NCBI RefSeq assembly: GCF_030867385.1
Contig: NZ_JAPFBJ010000001.1
Location: forward strand, 496,001 to 560,000
Direction of reading: 5' to 3'
Length of the DNA stretch: 64,000 nucleotides
Source: Sphingobium sp. DEHP117
Lineage (GTDB): Bacteria; Pseudomonadota; Alphaproteobacteria; Sphingomonadales; Sphingomonadaceae
The notes under the pieces were generated by a model. It was not told the origin of the DNA. It ran no database searches and saw nothing but the letters and a program-made list of their open reading frames with translations. The position numbers and the translations under genes are program-made. This document shows positions 18,560-25,652 of the stretch, piece by piece (position 1 is the stretch's first letter; the number at the start of each line of letters is the position of its first letter).

Positions 18560-19124
18560 GCATGGGGTTGCGATTGCTCTTCTTGCTGCAGGGCGGGCTG
18601 AGCGCTTCGGAGGGGGCAAGCTGGACGCCCCTTGCGCAGGAAAGCCGCTCGGTGCGTGGGCGGCGCAGGCGGTAGAGGCTACGCATTGTAGCTTGCGTCT
18701 GGTCGTCGTGCCGGAAGTCTGCCCGGCCTTTGCAGAGAAGCTCGACGGATGGCGGCGTGTCGTCAATCATGAGCCACAGGAAGGTCTCGCCGCCTCTATC
18801 CGCATGGCCGCAAAAGCGGCGCAGGGGTGCTCGCGGCTTGTCATCGTGCTTGCAGATATGCCGCTTGTTGAAGCGTCCCATCTGCAGGCACTGGCGGCAA
18901 CCGATGGCGTCGCCTTCACGGTCTATCCGGATGGCGGCCGAGGTGTTCCGGCTGTATTCCCCGCTCGTTGTTTCACTACGCTTGGCACGCTGATGGGCAG
19001 CGCCGCCCGGTTCGACTGGGGCGAGGAGGTAACGGTCTTGCCCCCGCCGAGGCCGGAGTCGCTGATGGATGTCGATACGGCCGAGGATCTGGCAGCGGTT
19101 CAGGCCTTGCTCGTCGGCCGTTAG
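18534..19124 (+). CDS. mocA: MocA-like molybdenum cofactor cytidylyltransferase
   Basis: This is a 196-residue nucleotidyltransferase of the MobA/MocA fold. The nucleotide-binding loop L-A-A-G-R-A-E-R-F-G-G-G-K-L is near the N-terminus and the metal-binding L-A-D-M-P is near residue 110. MocA makes molybdopterin cytosine dinucleotide, the cofactor form used by PaoABC-type enzymes. The gene overlaps the XdhC-like gene by 26 bases (an ATG at 18552 would still overlap). MobA (guanylyl) is less likely because of the XdhC partner. The stop codon lies at the edge of the palindromic repeat that follows. Confidence 0.83.
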   Translation: MSGCIRMPEHGVAIALLAAGRAERFGGGKLDAPCAGKPLGAWAAQAVEATHCSLRLVVVPEVCPAFAEKLDGWRRVVNHEPQEGLAASIRMAAKAAQGCSRLVIVLADMPLVEASHLQALAATDGVAFTVYPDGGRGVPAVFPARCFTTLGTLMGSAARFDWGEEVTVLPPPRPESLMDVDTAEDLAAVQALLVGR

Positions 19125-19125
19125 A

Positions 19126-19169
19126 GCGATTTCCAGTCAGATGGCATCATCTGACGATTCAGAAATCGC
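19126..19169. repeat. Palindromic intergenic repeat, copy 1
   Basis: Nested inverted repeats: outer arms GCGATTTC and GAAATCGC, inner arms GTCAGATG and CATCTGAC around GCAT. With copy 2 it fills the convergent gap between mocA and the oxygenase gene. It resembles the RIME-type palindromes common in alphaproteobacteria. It may also act as a bidirectional terminator. Confidence 0.7.
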
Positions 19170-19183
19170 GGTAAAACAATAGC

Positions 19184-19227
19184 CTAGAGCGGTTGATCTG
19201 ATTCAATCAGATCGGAAGCCGCTCTAG
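19184..19227. repeat. Palindromic intergenic repeat, copy 2
   Basis: Outer arms CTAGAGCGG and CCGCTCTAG, inner arms GATCTGAT and ATCAGATC around TCA, so nearly the whole 44 bases can pair. It is related to copy 1 (shared AGAGCG edge and nested design). Its right edge supplies the stop codon of the leftward oxygenase gene. Confidence 0.72.
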
Positions 19228-20210
19228 CGCGCCGCCTGCAGTCCGAAGCTGTCGAGTGGCACAGCGTCGTTCAGGACAAGTTCTCCCCGTTCGACCCGGC
19301 CCTTGAGGTAGGCGAAGGTTTGGGCTGTCTGGTTGAAGAGGTGCTCGCCACCCTTGAGCGGGGCATAGCGGGCGGCTTCACCCCGCACAATCGGCGCAAC
19401 CACATAATCATAATCGAAGGCGCAGAACATCGGGAAGGAATAGCGCTCTTCTGGAACTTGTTTCACCCGATGCCGGGTGGCGAGATAGCGGCCATTGGAG
19501 AGGATTTCCATCATATCGCCGATGTTCATGATCATCGTTCCATCCAGCAACGGCACGTCGATCCACTCACCCCGTTTGTTGATCACCTGAAGACCCGGCG
19601 CCGTCACGGCCAGCAGGGTGAAACATTCATAATCGGTGTGCGCGCCCATGCCGGGCCGATCCTCCGCGCTTGCGTTATGGGGGTAATGCATGAGGCGCAG
19701 TTGGCTTGGCGGATGGCGCAGATGTGCGTCGAAATGATGTTCCTCAAGGCCCAACGCAAGCGCGAAGGCGCGGAAGAGCTGACGACCTATCGCTGCTATA
19801 TGATCATAATAGCCTGTCACATCCTTCTGAAATCCAGGCATGTCTGGCCAGATATTGGGGCCCAACAGCGGCCGGCGCCCTTGATCGGACGAGTATTCGC
19901 AGTTTATGTCGTAGGCTTCCTTGAGATCATGGGAGGTGCCGCCCAATTGTTCCTCACCCACCGGCACATAGCCGCTGTGATTCTCGGACAAGCCAATATA
20001 GCTCTTCATCTTGGCGTCGTGATCGAGCGCGAAATAGGCTTTGGCGCGCGCGAGGAGGCGGGAAAAGGGCGCGTCGTCAATCTGCGTGCCGGTGAGATAG
20101 AGAAATCCGGCTGCCATGCAGGCCCGGTTGAGACTGCGGGCGACGGCCAGCCGGTCTTCGCGGCGATCGCTGGCGAGTGGGGAGATGTCCACAACGGGTA
20201 GCACGGTCAT
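19224..20210 (-). CDS. 2OG-Fe(II) oxygenase, isopenicillin-N-synthase-like family
   Basis: This 328-residue protein has the DIOX_N and 2OG-FeII_Oxy domains. The iron ligands are visible as H-T-D in G-A-H-T-D-Y-E and the distal His in A-T-R-H-R-V; R-Y-S-F-P supplies the 2-oxoglutarate-binding Arg-x-Ser. Family members hydroxylate, desaturate or cyclise small molecules. The substrate is not predictable. It is divergent from a LysR regulator 111 bases away, a classical regulator-target pair. Its last codon and stop lie inside palindromic repeat copy 2, suggesting the repeat inserted at or trimmed the 3' end. Confidence 0.85.
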   Translation of the reverse strand: MTVLPVVDISPLASDRREDRLAVARSLNRACMAAGFLYLTGTQIDDAPFSRLLARAKAYFALDHDAKMKSYIGLSENHSGYVPVGEEQLGGTSHDLKEAYDINCEYSSDQGRRPLLGPNIWPDMPGFQKDVTGYYDHIAAIGRQLFRAFALALGLEEHHFDAHLRHPPSQLRLMHYPHNASAEDRPGMGAHTDYECFTLLAVTAPGLQVINKRGEWIDVPLLDGTMIMNIGDMMEILSNGRYLATRHRVKQVPEERYSFPMFCAFDYDYVVAPIVRGEAARYAPLKGGEHLFNQTAQTFAYLKGRVERGELVLNDAVPLDSFGLQAAR

Positions 20211-20249
20211 CAGCCACTAGTAGGCGAAGCGGGTCATAACGCTAGGTCG

Positions 20250-20292
20250 GGAAATTTTATATTTTCCATTGATTTGGTCTATGGGGCCCCAT
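20250..20292. promoter_or_regulatory. Two palindromes in the oxygenase-LysR divergent promoter
   Basis: GGAAA-N8-TTTCC (20250-20267) is an AT-rich dyad and ATGGGGCCCCAT (20281-20292) is a perfect 12-base palindrome. Both lie in the 111-base gap between the 2OG oxygenase and the LysR gene, where a LysR protein would bind to control its target and itself. Confidence 0.35.
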
Positions 20293-20321
20293 TATACGAG
20301 GGACTTGCGAAAGACCGCCCC

Positions 20322-21260
20322 ATGAACGACCGTGCTCCGTTGATCGACAAGAAATTCGCCAGCCGGGTCGACTGGAACCTGATGCGGACGTTCGTGGACA
20401 TCGTGCGCGCGGGGGGAATCGGCGCGGCGGCGCGACAGCTCAACCGGCAGCAGCCCAGTATCAGCGCCGCGCTAAAGCGGCTTGAGGACCATGTCGGCAC
20501 CACGCTGCTCCATCGCACTGCCACCGGTGTCGAGATGACCGCCGCAGGCAAGGCGATGATGGCGCTGTGCGAGGATATGCTCGAATCTGCGCGGATGGTG
20601 CCGCATCACATTGCCCAGGCAACAAAGCGGGTAGAAGGCATTGTCCGTATCCAGATTATCTCAGGCCTGTTCTCGGCGGAGTTCGACGAGGCTATCGCCA
20701 GCTTCCACCGCCGCAACCCCGCCATCCATATCGAAATTCGGGTTTCGCCATGGCGCCAGGTGCTGGATGCGCTGGAGCAGGGCGAGGTCGAGATCGGCGT
20801 CGGCTACGACAGCAGCGTGCGCGGCGGCCTGATGTATGAGCCGCTGCTGGTAGAGCGCCAGCAACTCTATTGCTCGCGCAGCAATCCCTTTTTCGGCCAC
20901 CGCGTCAGTCGGCTCGGCGAGCTCAAGGATCAGGACTTCGTGCTGACCGGCGACGACGAGATCGAGCTTATCACCCATCTGCGGCGGCGCTATCGCCTGG
21001 GTACCCGGGTGAGCGGCTTGGCGGAAGATATCAACGAGGCGCGGCGGCTGATCGTCCACGGTGTCGGCATGGGCTTTCTGCCGGTGCTGGCTGCGGAAAA
21101 CGAGGTCGCGAAAGGGCGGCTGTGGCCGATCCTTCATGCCGATACCGAGCCGACATATGACATCTTCCTGCTCGCGCGTGCCGAGGCCGCCCGAGATACG
21201 GCGACCCAGCTTTTTTGGGAGGAGGTCATCCGGCGCATACGCGCCCAGCGCAGGTCATAG
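20322..21260 (+). CDS. LysR-family transcriptional regulator
   Basis: This 312-residue protein has an N-terminal winged HTH (about 18-78; G-G-I-G-A-A-A-R-Q-L-N-R-Q-Q-P-S-I-S-A-A) and a periplasmic-binding-like effector domain (about 105-300). It is divergent from the 2OG oxygenase gene and probably activates it in response to a pathway metabolite (inference). The ATG at 20322 is chosen because the family HTH then starts about 15 residues in; an in-frame TTG at 20274 would place the start inside the palindromic promoter region. The downstream sterol-desaturase-type gene is 87 bases away and could also be a target. Confidence 0.87.
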   Translation: MNDRAPLIDKKFASRVDWNLMRTFVDIVRAGGIGAAARQLNRQQPSISAALKRLEDHVGTTLLHRTATGVEMTAAGKAMMALCEDMLESARMVPHHIAQATKRVEGIVRIQIISGLFSAEFDEAIASFHRRNPAIHIEIRVSPWRQVLDALEQGEVEIGVGYDSSVRGGLMYEPLLVERQQLYCSRSNPFFGHRVSRLGELKDQDFVLTGDDEIELITHLRRRYRLGTRVSGLAEDINEARRLIVHGVGMGFLPVLAAENEVAKGRLWPILHADTEPTYDIFLLARAEAARDTATQLFWEEVIRRIRAQRRS

Positions 21261-21347
21261 CGCTGATCTATGCCTTTCATCATCAATTCGCCTCTCCTTT
21301 CATGACGCAGTGCAGTGCAGCATGCTGGCACTGAATGGAGCTACGTC

Positions 21348-22268
21348 ATGGAAACGAGCCTCAAAAACCGGGTCTTCAACTATATTCCACCCGCGATGAT
21401 CGCGGTTGTCCTGCTGTTCTGGGCCTATGGACCGGAGGCGCTGGTCGCAAACCCGTGGACGATGATCGTCGTCTCGCCGCTTATCGTCGTGGTCGTCTTG
21501 CTGCTTGAGCAGATCAACGAGCGACATGCCGGCTGGCGGATGAACAGGCAGGAATTCCTCGCCGACCTCTATTACAACATTCTGGGCGCGACGCTGATCG
21601 CCTGGCTGGTCAAGGCGCTGGCCGAAGACCCCCTTTTGTCGATCAAGGAGTCGCTGGGCATCACCACCCAATGGGCGGCCGGACTGCCGTGGCTGGTGCA
21701 GGTCATGCTCGTCGTGACCCTGATCGAGTTCGGCCAATACTGGATGCATCGGCTGATGCACAACGTCACGCCCTTCTGGCTGACCCACGCGCCGCACCAT
21801 CACATCACCCAGCTCAACGGAAGCAAGGGATGGGTGGGCAACCCGATCGAGCTGTTCCTCATCAGCCTGAGCGTCGTTGCGCTGTTCGATCTGAAGGACA
21901 CCGCAATCTTCGCGGCCTACAGCGTAACCGGGGTCATCTCGACCTTCGCCCATGCCAATGTCCGGGCCGATCCGCCGATCTGGTACTCCTACTTTTTCAC
22001 CACCATCCGCCATCACAGCCTGCATCACTCGACGGATTATGAGAGCACGCGCTGCAACTATGGCAACTCTCTGATCCTGCTCGATCGCATCTTCGGCACC
22101 TATCGCGAGGGGGAGGGCGTTGTCGTGGGGCAGGATGACCGCAGGCGCCTGTCGATCTGGGAGCAGACCATGTTCCCGTTCCAGCCCCTGATCGATAGGT
22201 ACAAGGCTCGAAGAGCGGGCGCTGGCTTCGCGGGTGATGACAACAACGGACCTGCGGCGACGGCATGA
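21348..22268 (+). CDS. Sterol desaturase / fatty acid hydroxylase family protein (copy 1)
   Basis: This is a 306-residue membrane protein with about four N-terminal hydrophobic segments and the di-iron histidine clusters of the family: H-R-L-M-H, H-A-P-H-H-H and H-H-S-L-H-H. Such enzymes hydroxylate or desaturate lipids at the inner membrane. TGGAG precedes the ATG at 21348. The sulfotransferase gene overlaps its stop (ATGA), so hydroxylation followed by sulfation of the same lipid or terpenoid is an attractive idea (inference). A paralogue with the same histidine pattern and similar flanks is at 44465-45460. Confidence 0.85.
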   Translation: METSLKNRVFNYIPPAMIAVVLLFWAYGPEALVANPWTMIVVSPLIVVVVLLLEQINERHAGWRMNRQEFLADLYYNILGATLIAWLVKALAEDPLLSIKESLGITTQWAAGLPWLVQVMLVVTLIEFGQYWMHRLMHNVTPFWLTHAPHHHITQLNGSKGWVGNPIELFLISLSVVALFDLKDTAIFAAYSVTGVISTFAHANVRADPPIWYSYFFTTIRHHSLHHSTDYESTRCNYGNSLILLDRIFGTYREGEGVVVGQDDRRRLSIWEQTMFPFQPLIDRYKARRAGAGFAGDDNNGPAATA

Positions 22269-23833
22269 AAGGAATGCGCGCCGCGCGGGTTCAAACCAGC
22301 CATTGGGCTTCGCGGGGCACAAGTGCCTTTCATCCTCTGAACATCACGACGGCCTCCGCCGCAAACTCCGAGATCGCACGGCGCGCATTTTTGCGGGGTA
22401 TGGCGGAGGCGAATGCGGGGCGCGTTCGCGCCGGCATCGAGCACGTGCGCCAGGCCATCGCGCTGGATCCACAGGGAGAGTATCGCGCTCAGCTTGCCAA
22501 GCTATACACCCTCGTCCGCCAGGACGGTGAAGCAGCGGCGACCCTGCGCGACGCCGAGGAGGCACCGCCTTCCGACGCGTTGAGCCGCGACACCATTGGT
22601 TGCGTCTATGCCCGCTTGGGGGATCACGAAGCGGCGCTCCCTCATTTTGCCGAGGCTGTTCGGCTGGAGCCTCGCAACACCGGGTTTCGCTATAACCTGG
22701 CAGCGACGCTCAATTTTCTCGGTCGGGCCGATGAGGCAGAAGCGGCGCTGGAAGCCTTGCTCGCGGTTGCTCCGCATCATGCACGCGCGCATTATCTGCT
22801 CGCCAGCCTGCGCAAACAGGACTCCGCGCAAAACCACATCGGCCGGCTGAAGCAGGTCTCCGCCAGGGCACAGGAACCGCGCGATCGCCTGCTGCTTGGC
22901 TATGCGCTGGCCAAGGAGCTAGAGGATATCGGAGAACCGGCCCAAGCGTTGGAAACGCTGTGTGCCGCAAATACCGAGCATCGCCGACGGCTGGATTACG
23001 ACTTCTCGCGGGATGCCGCTGTGTTCGATGCCATCGAGGCGGCATGGCCGCTCGCCGCATCAACCGCGAAACCCCCTCTCGATGCTCCGATCTTCATCAT
23101 CGGCATGCCGCGCACCGGCACGACGCTGGTGGACCGCATTATTTCCTCGCACCCCGAGGTCGAGAGCGCGGGCGAACTGCAGGCGATGCCGCTGGCGGTC
23201 AAAAGCGCCGCCGGGACGCGGTCTCGGGTTGTGCTCGATCCTGAAACCGTCGCTCAGGCAGCGCGCATGGACATAGGCGAAATCGGGACGGACTATATCA
23301 AGCGGGCCAGCCATCACCGGCGCGATCCCGCGCTGCGCTTCACGGACAAATTCCCCGGCAACTTCCTCTACGCCGGATTCATCGCCCATGCTTTGCCCAA
23401 TGCCCGGATTGTCTGTCTGCGCCGTAATCCGATGGACACGGTGCTCAGCAATTTCCGCAATCTCTTCGCGGTCAGCTCGCGATATTATGACTATAGCTAT
23501 GATCTGCTCGATATAGCCGCCTATCATGTCCGCTTTGACCGCCTGATGAGCGTCTGGCGTGAGCGGCTCCCCGGCCTGATCCTCGAGATCCGCTACGAGG
23601 ATCTGGTGGCGGATCAGGAGCGCGAGACGCGGCGCCTGCTCGACCATTGCGGTCTGGCTTGGTCCGAAGGCTGCCTCGATTTCCATTCAAACAGTGCCCC
23701 CGTTTCTACCCCGAGCGCCGCGCAGGTGCGCCGGCCGATCTACCGCGACTCGGTCGCCCGATGGAAACAGCACGCGGACGTTCTGGAACCTGTGAGACGC
23801 TTTTTCGAGGAGGCCGGCATTGCCCTGGACTGA
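22265..23833 (+). CDS. TPR-repeat sulfotransferase
   Basis: This 522-residue protein combines N-terminal TPR repeats (about 40-240; Y-A-R-L-G-D-H-E-A-A-L-P-H-F and L-G-R-A-D-E-A-E-A-A-L) with a C-terminal sulfotransferase domain (about 270-520). The PAPS-binding loop is I-G-M-P-R-T-G-T-T-L and the 3'-phosphate motif region includes C-L-R-R-N-P-M-D. Similar proteins are common in sphingomonads with unknown acceptors. It overlaps the sterol-desaturase-type gene by 4 bases and the next small secreted gene by 14, so all three are one operon. It has no signal peptide, so it should act in the cytoplasm. Confidence 0.85.
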   Translation: MKGMRAARVQTSHWASRGTSAFHPLNITTASAANSEIARRAFLRGMAEANAGRVRAGIEHVRQAIALDPQGEYRAQLAKLYTLVRQDGEAAATLRDAEEAPPSDALSRDTIGCVYARLGDHEAALPHFAEAVRLEPRNTGFRYNLAATLNFLGRADEAEAALEALLAVAPHHARAHYLLASLRKQDSAQNHIGRLKQVSARAQEPRDRLLLGYALAKELEDIGEPAQALETLCAANTEHRRRLDYDFSRDAAVFDAIEAAWPLAASTAKPPLDAPIFIIGMPRTGTTLVDRIISSHPEVESAGELQAMPLAVKSAAGTRSRVVLDPETVAQAARMDIGEIGTDYIKRASHHRRDPALRFTDKFPGNFLYAGFIAHALPNARIVCLRRNPMDTVLSNFRNLFAVSSRYYDYSYDLLDIAAYHVRFDRLMSVWRERLPGLILEIRYEDLVADQERETRRLLDHCGLAWSEGCLDFHSNSAPVSTPSAAQVRRPIYRDSVARWKQHADVLEPVRRFFEEAGIALD

Positions 23834-24203
23834 TTGCTCTAAACTGTTGCGTCACCTCTTGCTGGGTGCTGCGGCCATCGGCACAGTGCTCGCTACTCCA
23901 GTATCAGCAGCGGATGGCTTGAACACGAAAATCGTCTCGTGTGGCGAGCAAAGCTGCCTGCTGGTCACAGGGCGGCGAGCCGATGCCAACGCACAGGTCG
24001 CTTTGAATGGTCGCGTCGTAACGGTCGAAGGCGATAGGAAATGGCGGGTTCGCGTGCCGGTCGATACCGTTCGCGCATGGTCCGCGCCGTTCGCGCAGGC
24101 TATCGTGGTTTCGATCGCCGGAGTGTCTCACAAGGCGAAACTACCCATCGGAATGCTCTTGGGTGATGAGCACCTTGCCATGCTGACTGTTACCGCCAAG
24201 TAA
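23820..24203 (+). CDS. Small secreted protein of unknown function
   Basis: This 127-residue frame begins with TTG at 23820, inside the end of the sulfotransferase gene. It has a hydrophobic signal sequence (L-L-L-G-A-A-A-I-G-T-V-L-A) with a likely cleavage at V-S-A-A-D. The mature part contains C-G-E-Q-S-C-L-L-V-T-G-R and is rich in beta-type residues. No family is recognised. The two closely spaced Cys may form a disulphide in the periplasm. A later start (for example near 23870) would shorten the signal sequence and is not excluded. Confidence 0.6.
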   Translation: MPWTDCSKLLRHLLLGAAAIGTVLATPVSAADGLNTKIVSCGEQSCLLVTGRRADANAQVALNGRVVTVEGDRKWRVRVPVDTVRAWSAPFAQAIVVSIAGVSHKAKLPIGMLLGDEHLAMLTVTAK

Positions 24204-24250
24204 TAACGGGAGACCTTCTTAGTAATAAACAGACAAATTCTGTTCCTGTA

Positions 24251-24279
24251 TTGTTATTTTAATCTTCTGGCATTATAAG
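24251..24279 (+). promoter_or_regulatory. Sigma70-like promoter for the UrcA-family gene
   Basis: TTGTTA (24251-24256), a 17-base spacer and TATAAG (24274-24279) lie about 50 bases before the start codon at 24329. The surrounding 100 bases are unusually AT-rich for this genome, as expected for a promoter. Confidence 0.5.
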
Positions 24280-24328
24280 AATGGCAGTCGCCGGAGAGTG
24301 GCGCCCATTCGATATGCAGGAGATGGCA

Positions 24329-24652
24329 ATGAAAATCGGCTTCGTGGCACTGGCCGCGCTCGCTTTCGCAACCCCCGCTTTGGCCGCTGAAGAAAATCCG
24401 TTTGCTCAGGACCAGGCAACCCTCAATCTGAAAGACCTCGATCTCGCTACCGCCGACGGGCAGCAGCGCCTTGCAATCCGTATGGATCAGGCAGCGCGCG
24501 CCGTGTGCGGTGATCAGGTTGCCAGCGTTCATCTGGCTCTGGAGGCCAAGGCGCGTGATTGCCGCGCAGCGGTCATCGCCGATGTCCGCTCGCAGATCGA
24601 AGCTCGCACCGCGATGACTTCGGGTTCGGCAAAGCTGGCCTACAACCGCTAA
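24329..24652 (+). CDS. UrcA family protein (secreted)
   Basis: This 107-residue protein has a clear signal peptide (M-K-I-G-F-V-A-L-A-A-L ending at L-A-A-E). The mature part has the UrcA-type pattern: L-N-L-K-D-L-D-L-A-T-A-D-G-Q-Q-R-L followed by a C-G and a C-R-A, two cysteines that probably form a disulphide. UrcA proteins are small periplasmic proteins of unknown function widespread in Sphingomonadales and Caulobacterales. The ATG at 24329 follows AGGAGA; an upstream in-frame ATG at 24281 would begin inside the promoter -10 region. It has its own promoter and terminator, so it is a single-gene unit. Confidence 0.82.
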   Translation: MKIGFVALAALAFATPALAAEENPFAQDQATLNLKDLDLATADGQQRLAIRMDQAARAVCGDQVASVHLALEAKARDCRAAVIADVRSQIEARTAMTSGSAKLAYNR

Positions 24653-24673
24653 ATATTTCGTCGAAACGAAATA

Positions 24674-24704
24674 AAACCGGGCCTTTTCATTGAAGGCCCG
24701 GTTT
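24674..24704 (+). terminator. Rho-independent terminator after the UrcA-family gene
   Basis: A 12-base stem (AAACCGGGCCTT / AAGGCCCGGTTT) with a short AT loop is followed by TTT on the plus strand, and preceded by an A-run for the minus strand. It can end transcription of both the UrcA-family gene and the long leftward operon. Confidence 0.85.
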
Positions 24705-24717
24705 TTTATTTGTAGCT

Positions 24718-25650
24718 TTACTTTACGATTCTCTTTGGCTTCGGCCACCATGTGAGCGTGTGCACATCATGGGCCGATGTCCAGATGCCCTTGCCCGTAT
24801 AGCGCAACGCGCCGCTGCCCTCGGCCTTGCCGACGCGTTTGCGCACCGTCATCGTCTTCGGGTCGATCACCACGAAGGTCTGATCTTCGGTAGTGCGCAG
24901 CCATACCATGCCACCGCCGGTGTCGATGTCGCCCCATTTCAGCACGTCGCCAACCTTGACCCGCCCGGATACCTCGCCCGTCGCGGGGGCGATGCGGGCA
25001 ACCGTGCCGTCACCCTGTTCCTGAACCCATATCCCGCCTTCACCGGCGGCGAGAAAGCCGGGTGCGCGGCCGAGCTTCGTTGTTTTCACGACGCTGTTGG
25101 TTGCGGGGTCGATCCGCTGGATCGTCTGCCGTGGCAAGCAGACTGCCCAGACCGCGCCGTAGCCGTAGGTCAGATAGGATGTTTCCGGGTCGACGGCGAT
25201 TGTGGCGGTGACCGTGTTGGTTGCCGTGTCGACCCGTGAGATCAGCCCCTTCGCATCGCTCGCGATCCAGATCGATCCCGCGCCCGCAGCAAGTTGAAGC
25301 TCCGCCTCCTTCAACTCTGCGATGCCGGTCGGAATGGAGGCGATCAGCTTGGCGGTTTTAAGGTCGATGCGGTTGAGCGTGCCGTTCTCGCAATTGTCGA
25401 CCCAGAGGCTCCCGTCGGCGATCACCATGGCGCCGCAGGGTTTGGCGATGGCCACCTCCGCAAGTTTGCCTTTGCGGGACCAGCGTTCCACCCGTCCGGC
25501 ATTGGTCACCCATACCGTGTCGCCGTCCACCGCCAGAAAGTCGGCAAACCCTTCGACCGGGATCACCTGCTCCTTGGGCGCCTGCGCGGCGGCGGGGAAC
25601 GAGCCGCAGCATACGGCGGTGGCGATGGCAAGGGCACCAAGCTTCTGCAT
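24718..25650 (-). CDS. Secreted beta-propeller protein (YncE/Vgb-like)
   Basis: This 310-residue protein has a signal peptide (A-I-A-T-A-V-C-C-G-S-F-P-A-A-A-Q-A) and repeated blades with the pattern D-G-S-L-W-V, A-G-S-I-W-I, Y-G-A-V-W-A and G-G-I-W-V, each followed by R-I-D/R-V-D. This fits a seven-bladed propeller like YncE or virginiamycin B lyase, but I see no lyase-specific residues. It is the last gene of the guanidine/urea operon, 2 bases after allophanate hydrolase. A periplasmic binding or scavenging role is possible, but the function is unknown. Confidence 0.7.
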   Translation of the reverse strand: MQKLGALAIATAVCCGSFPAAAQAPKEQVIPVEGFADFLAVDGDTVWVTNAGRVERWSRKGKLAEVAIAKPCGAMVIADGSLWVDNCENGTLNRIDLKTAKLIASIPTGIAELKEAELQLAAGAGSIWIASDAKGLISRVDTATNTVTATIAVDPETSYLTYGYGAVWAVCLPRQTIQRIDPATNSVVKTTKLGRAPGFLAAGEGGIWVQEQGDGTVARIAPATGEVSGRVKVGDVLKWGDIDTGGGMVWLRTTEDQTFVVIDPKTMTVRKRVGKAEGSGALRYTGKGIWTSAHDVHTLTWWPKPKRIVK

Positions 25651-25652
25651 GA

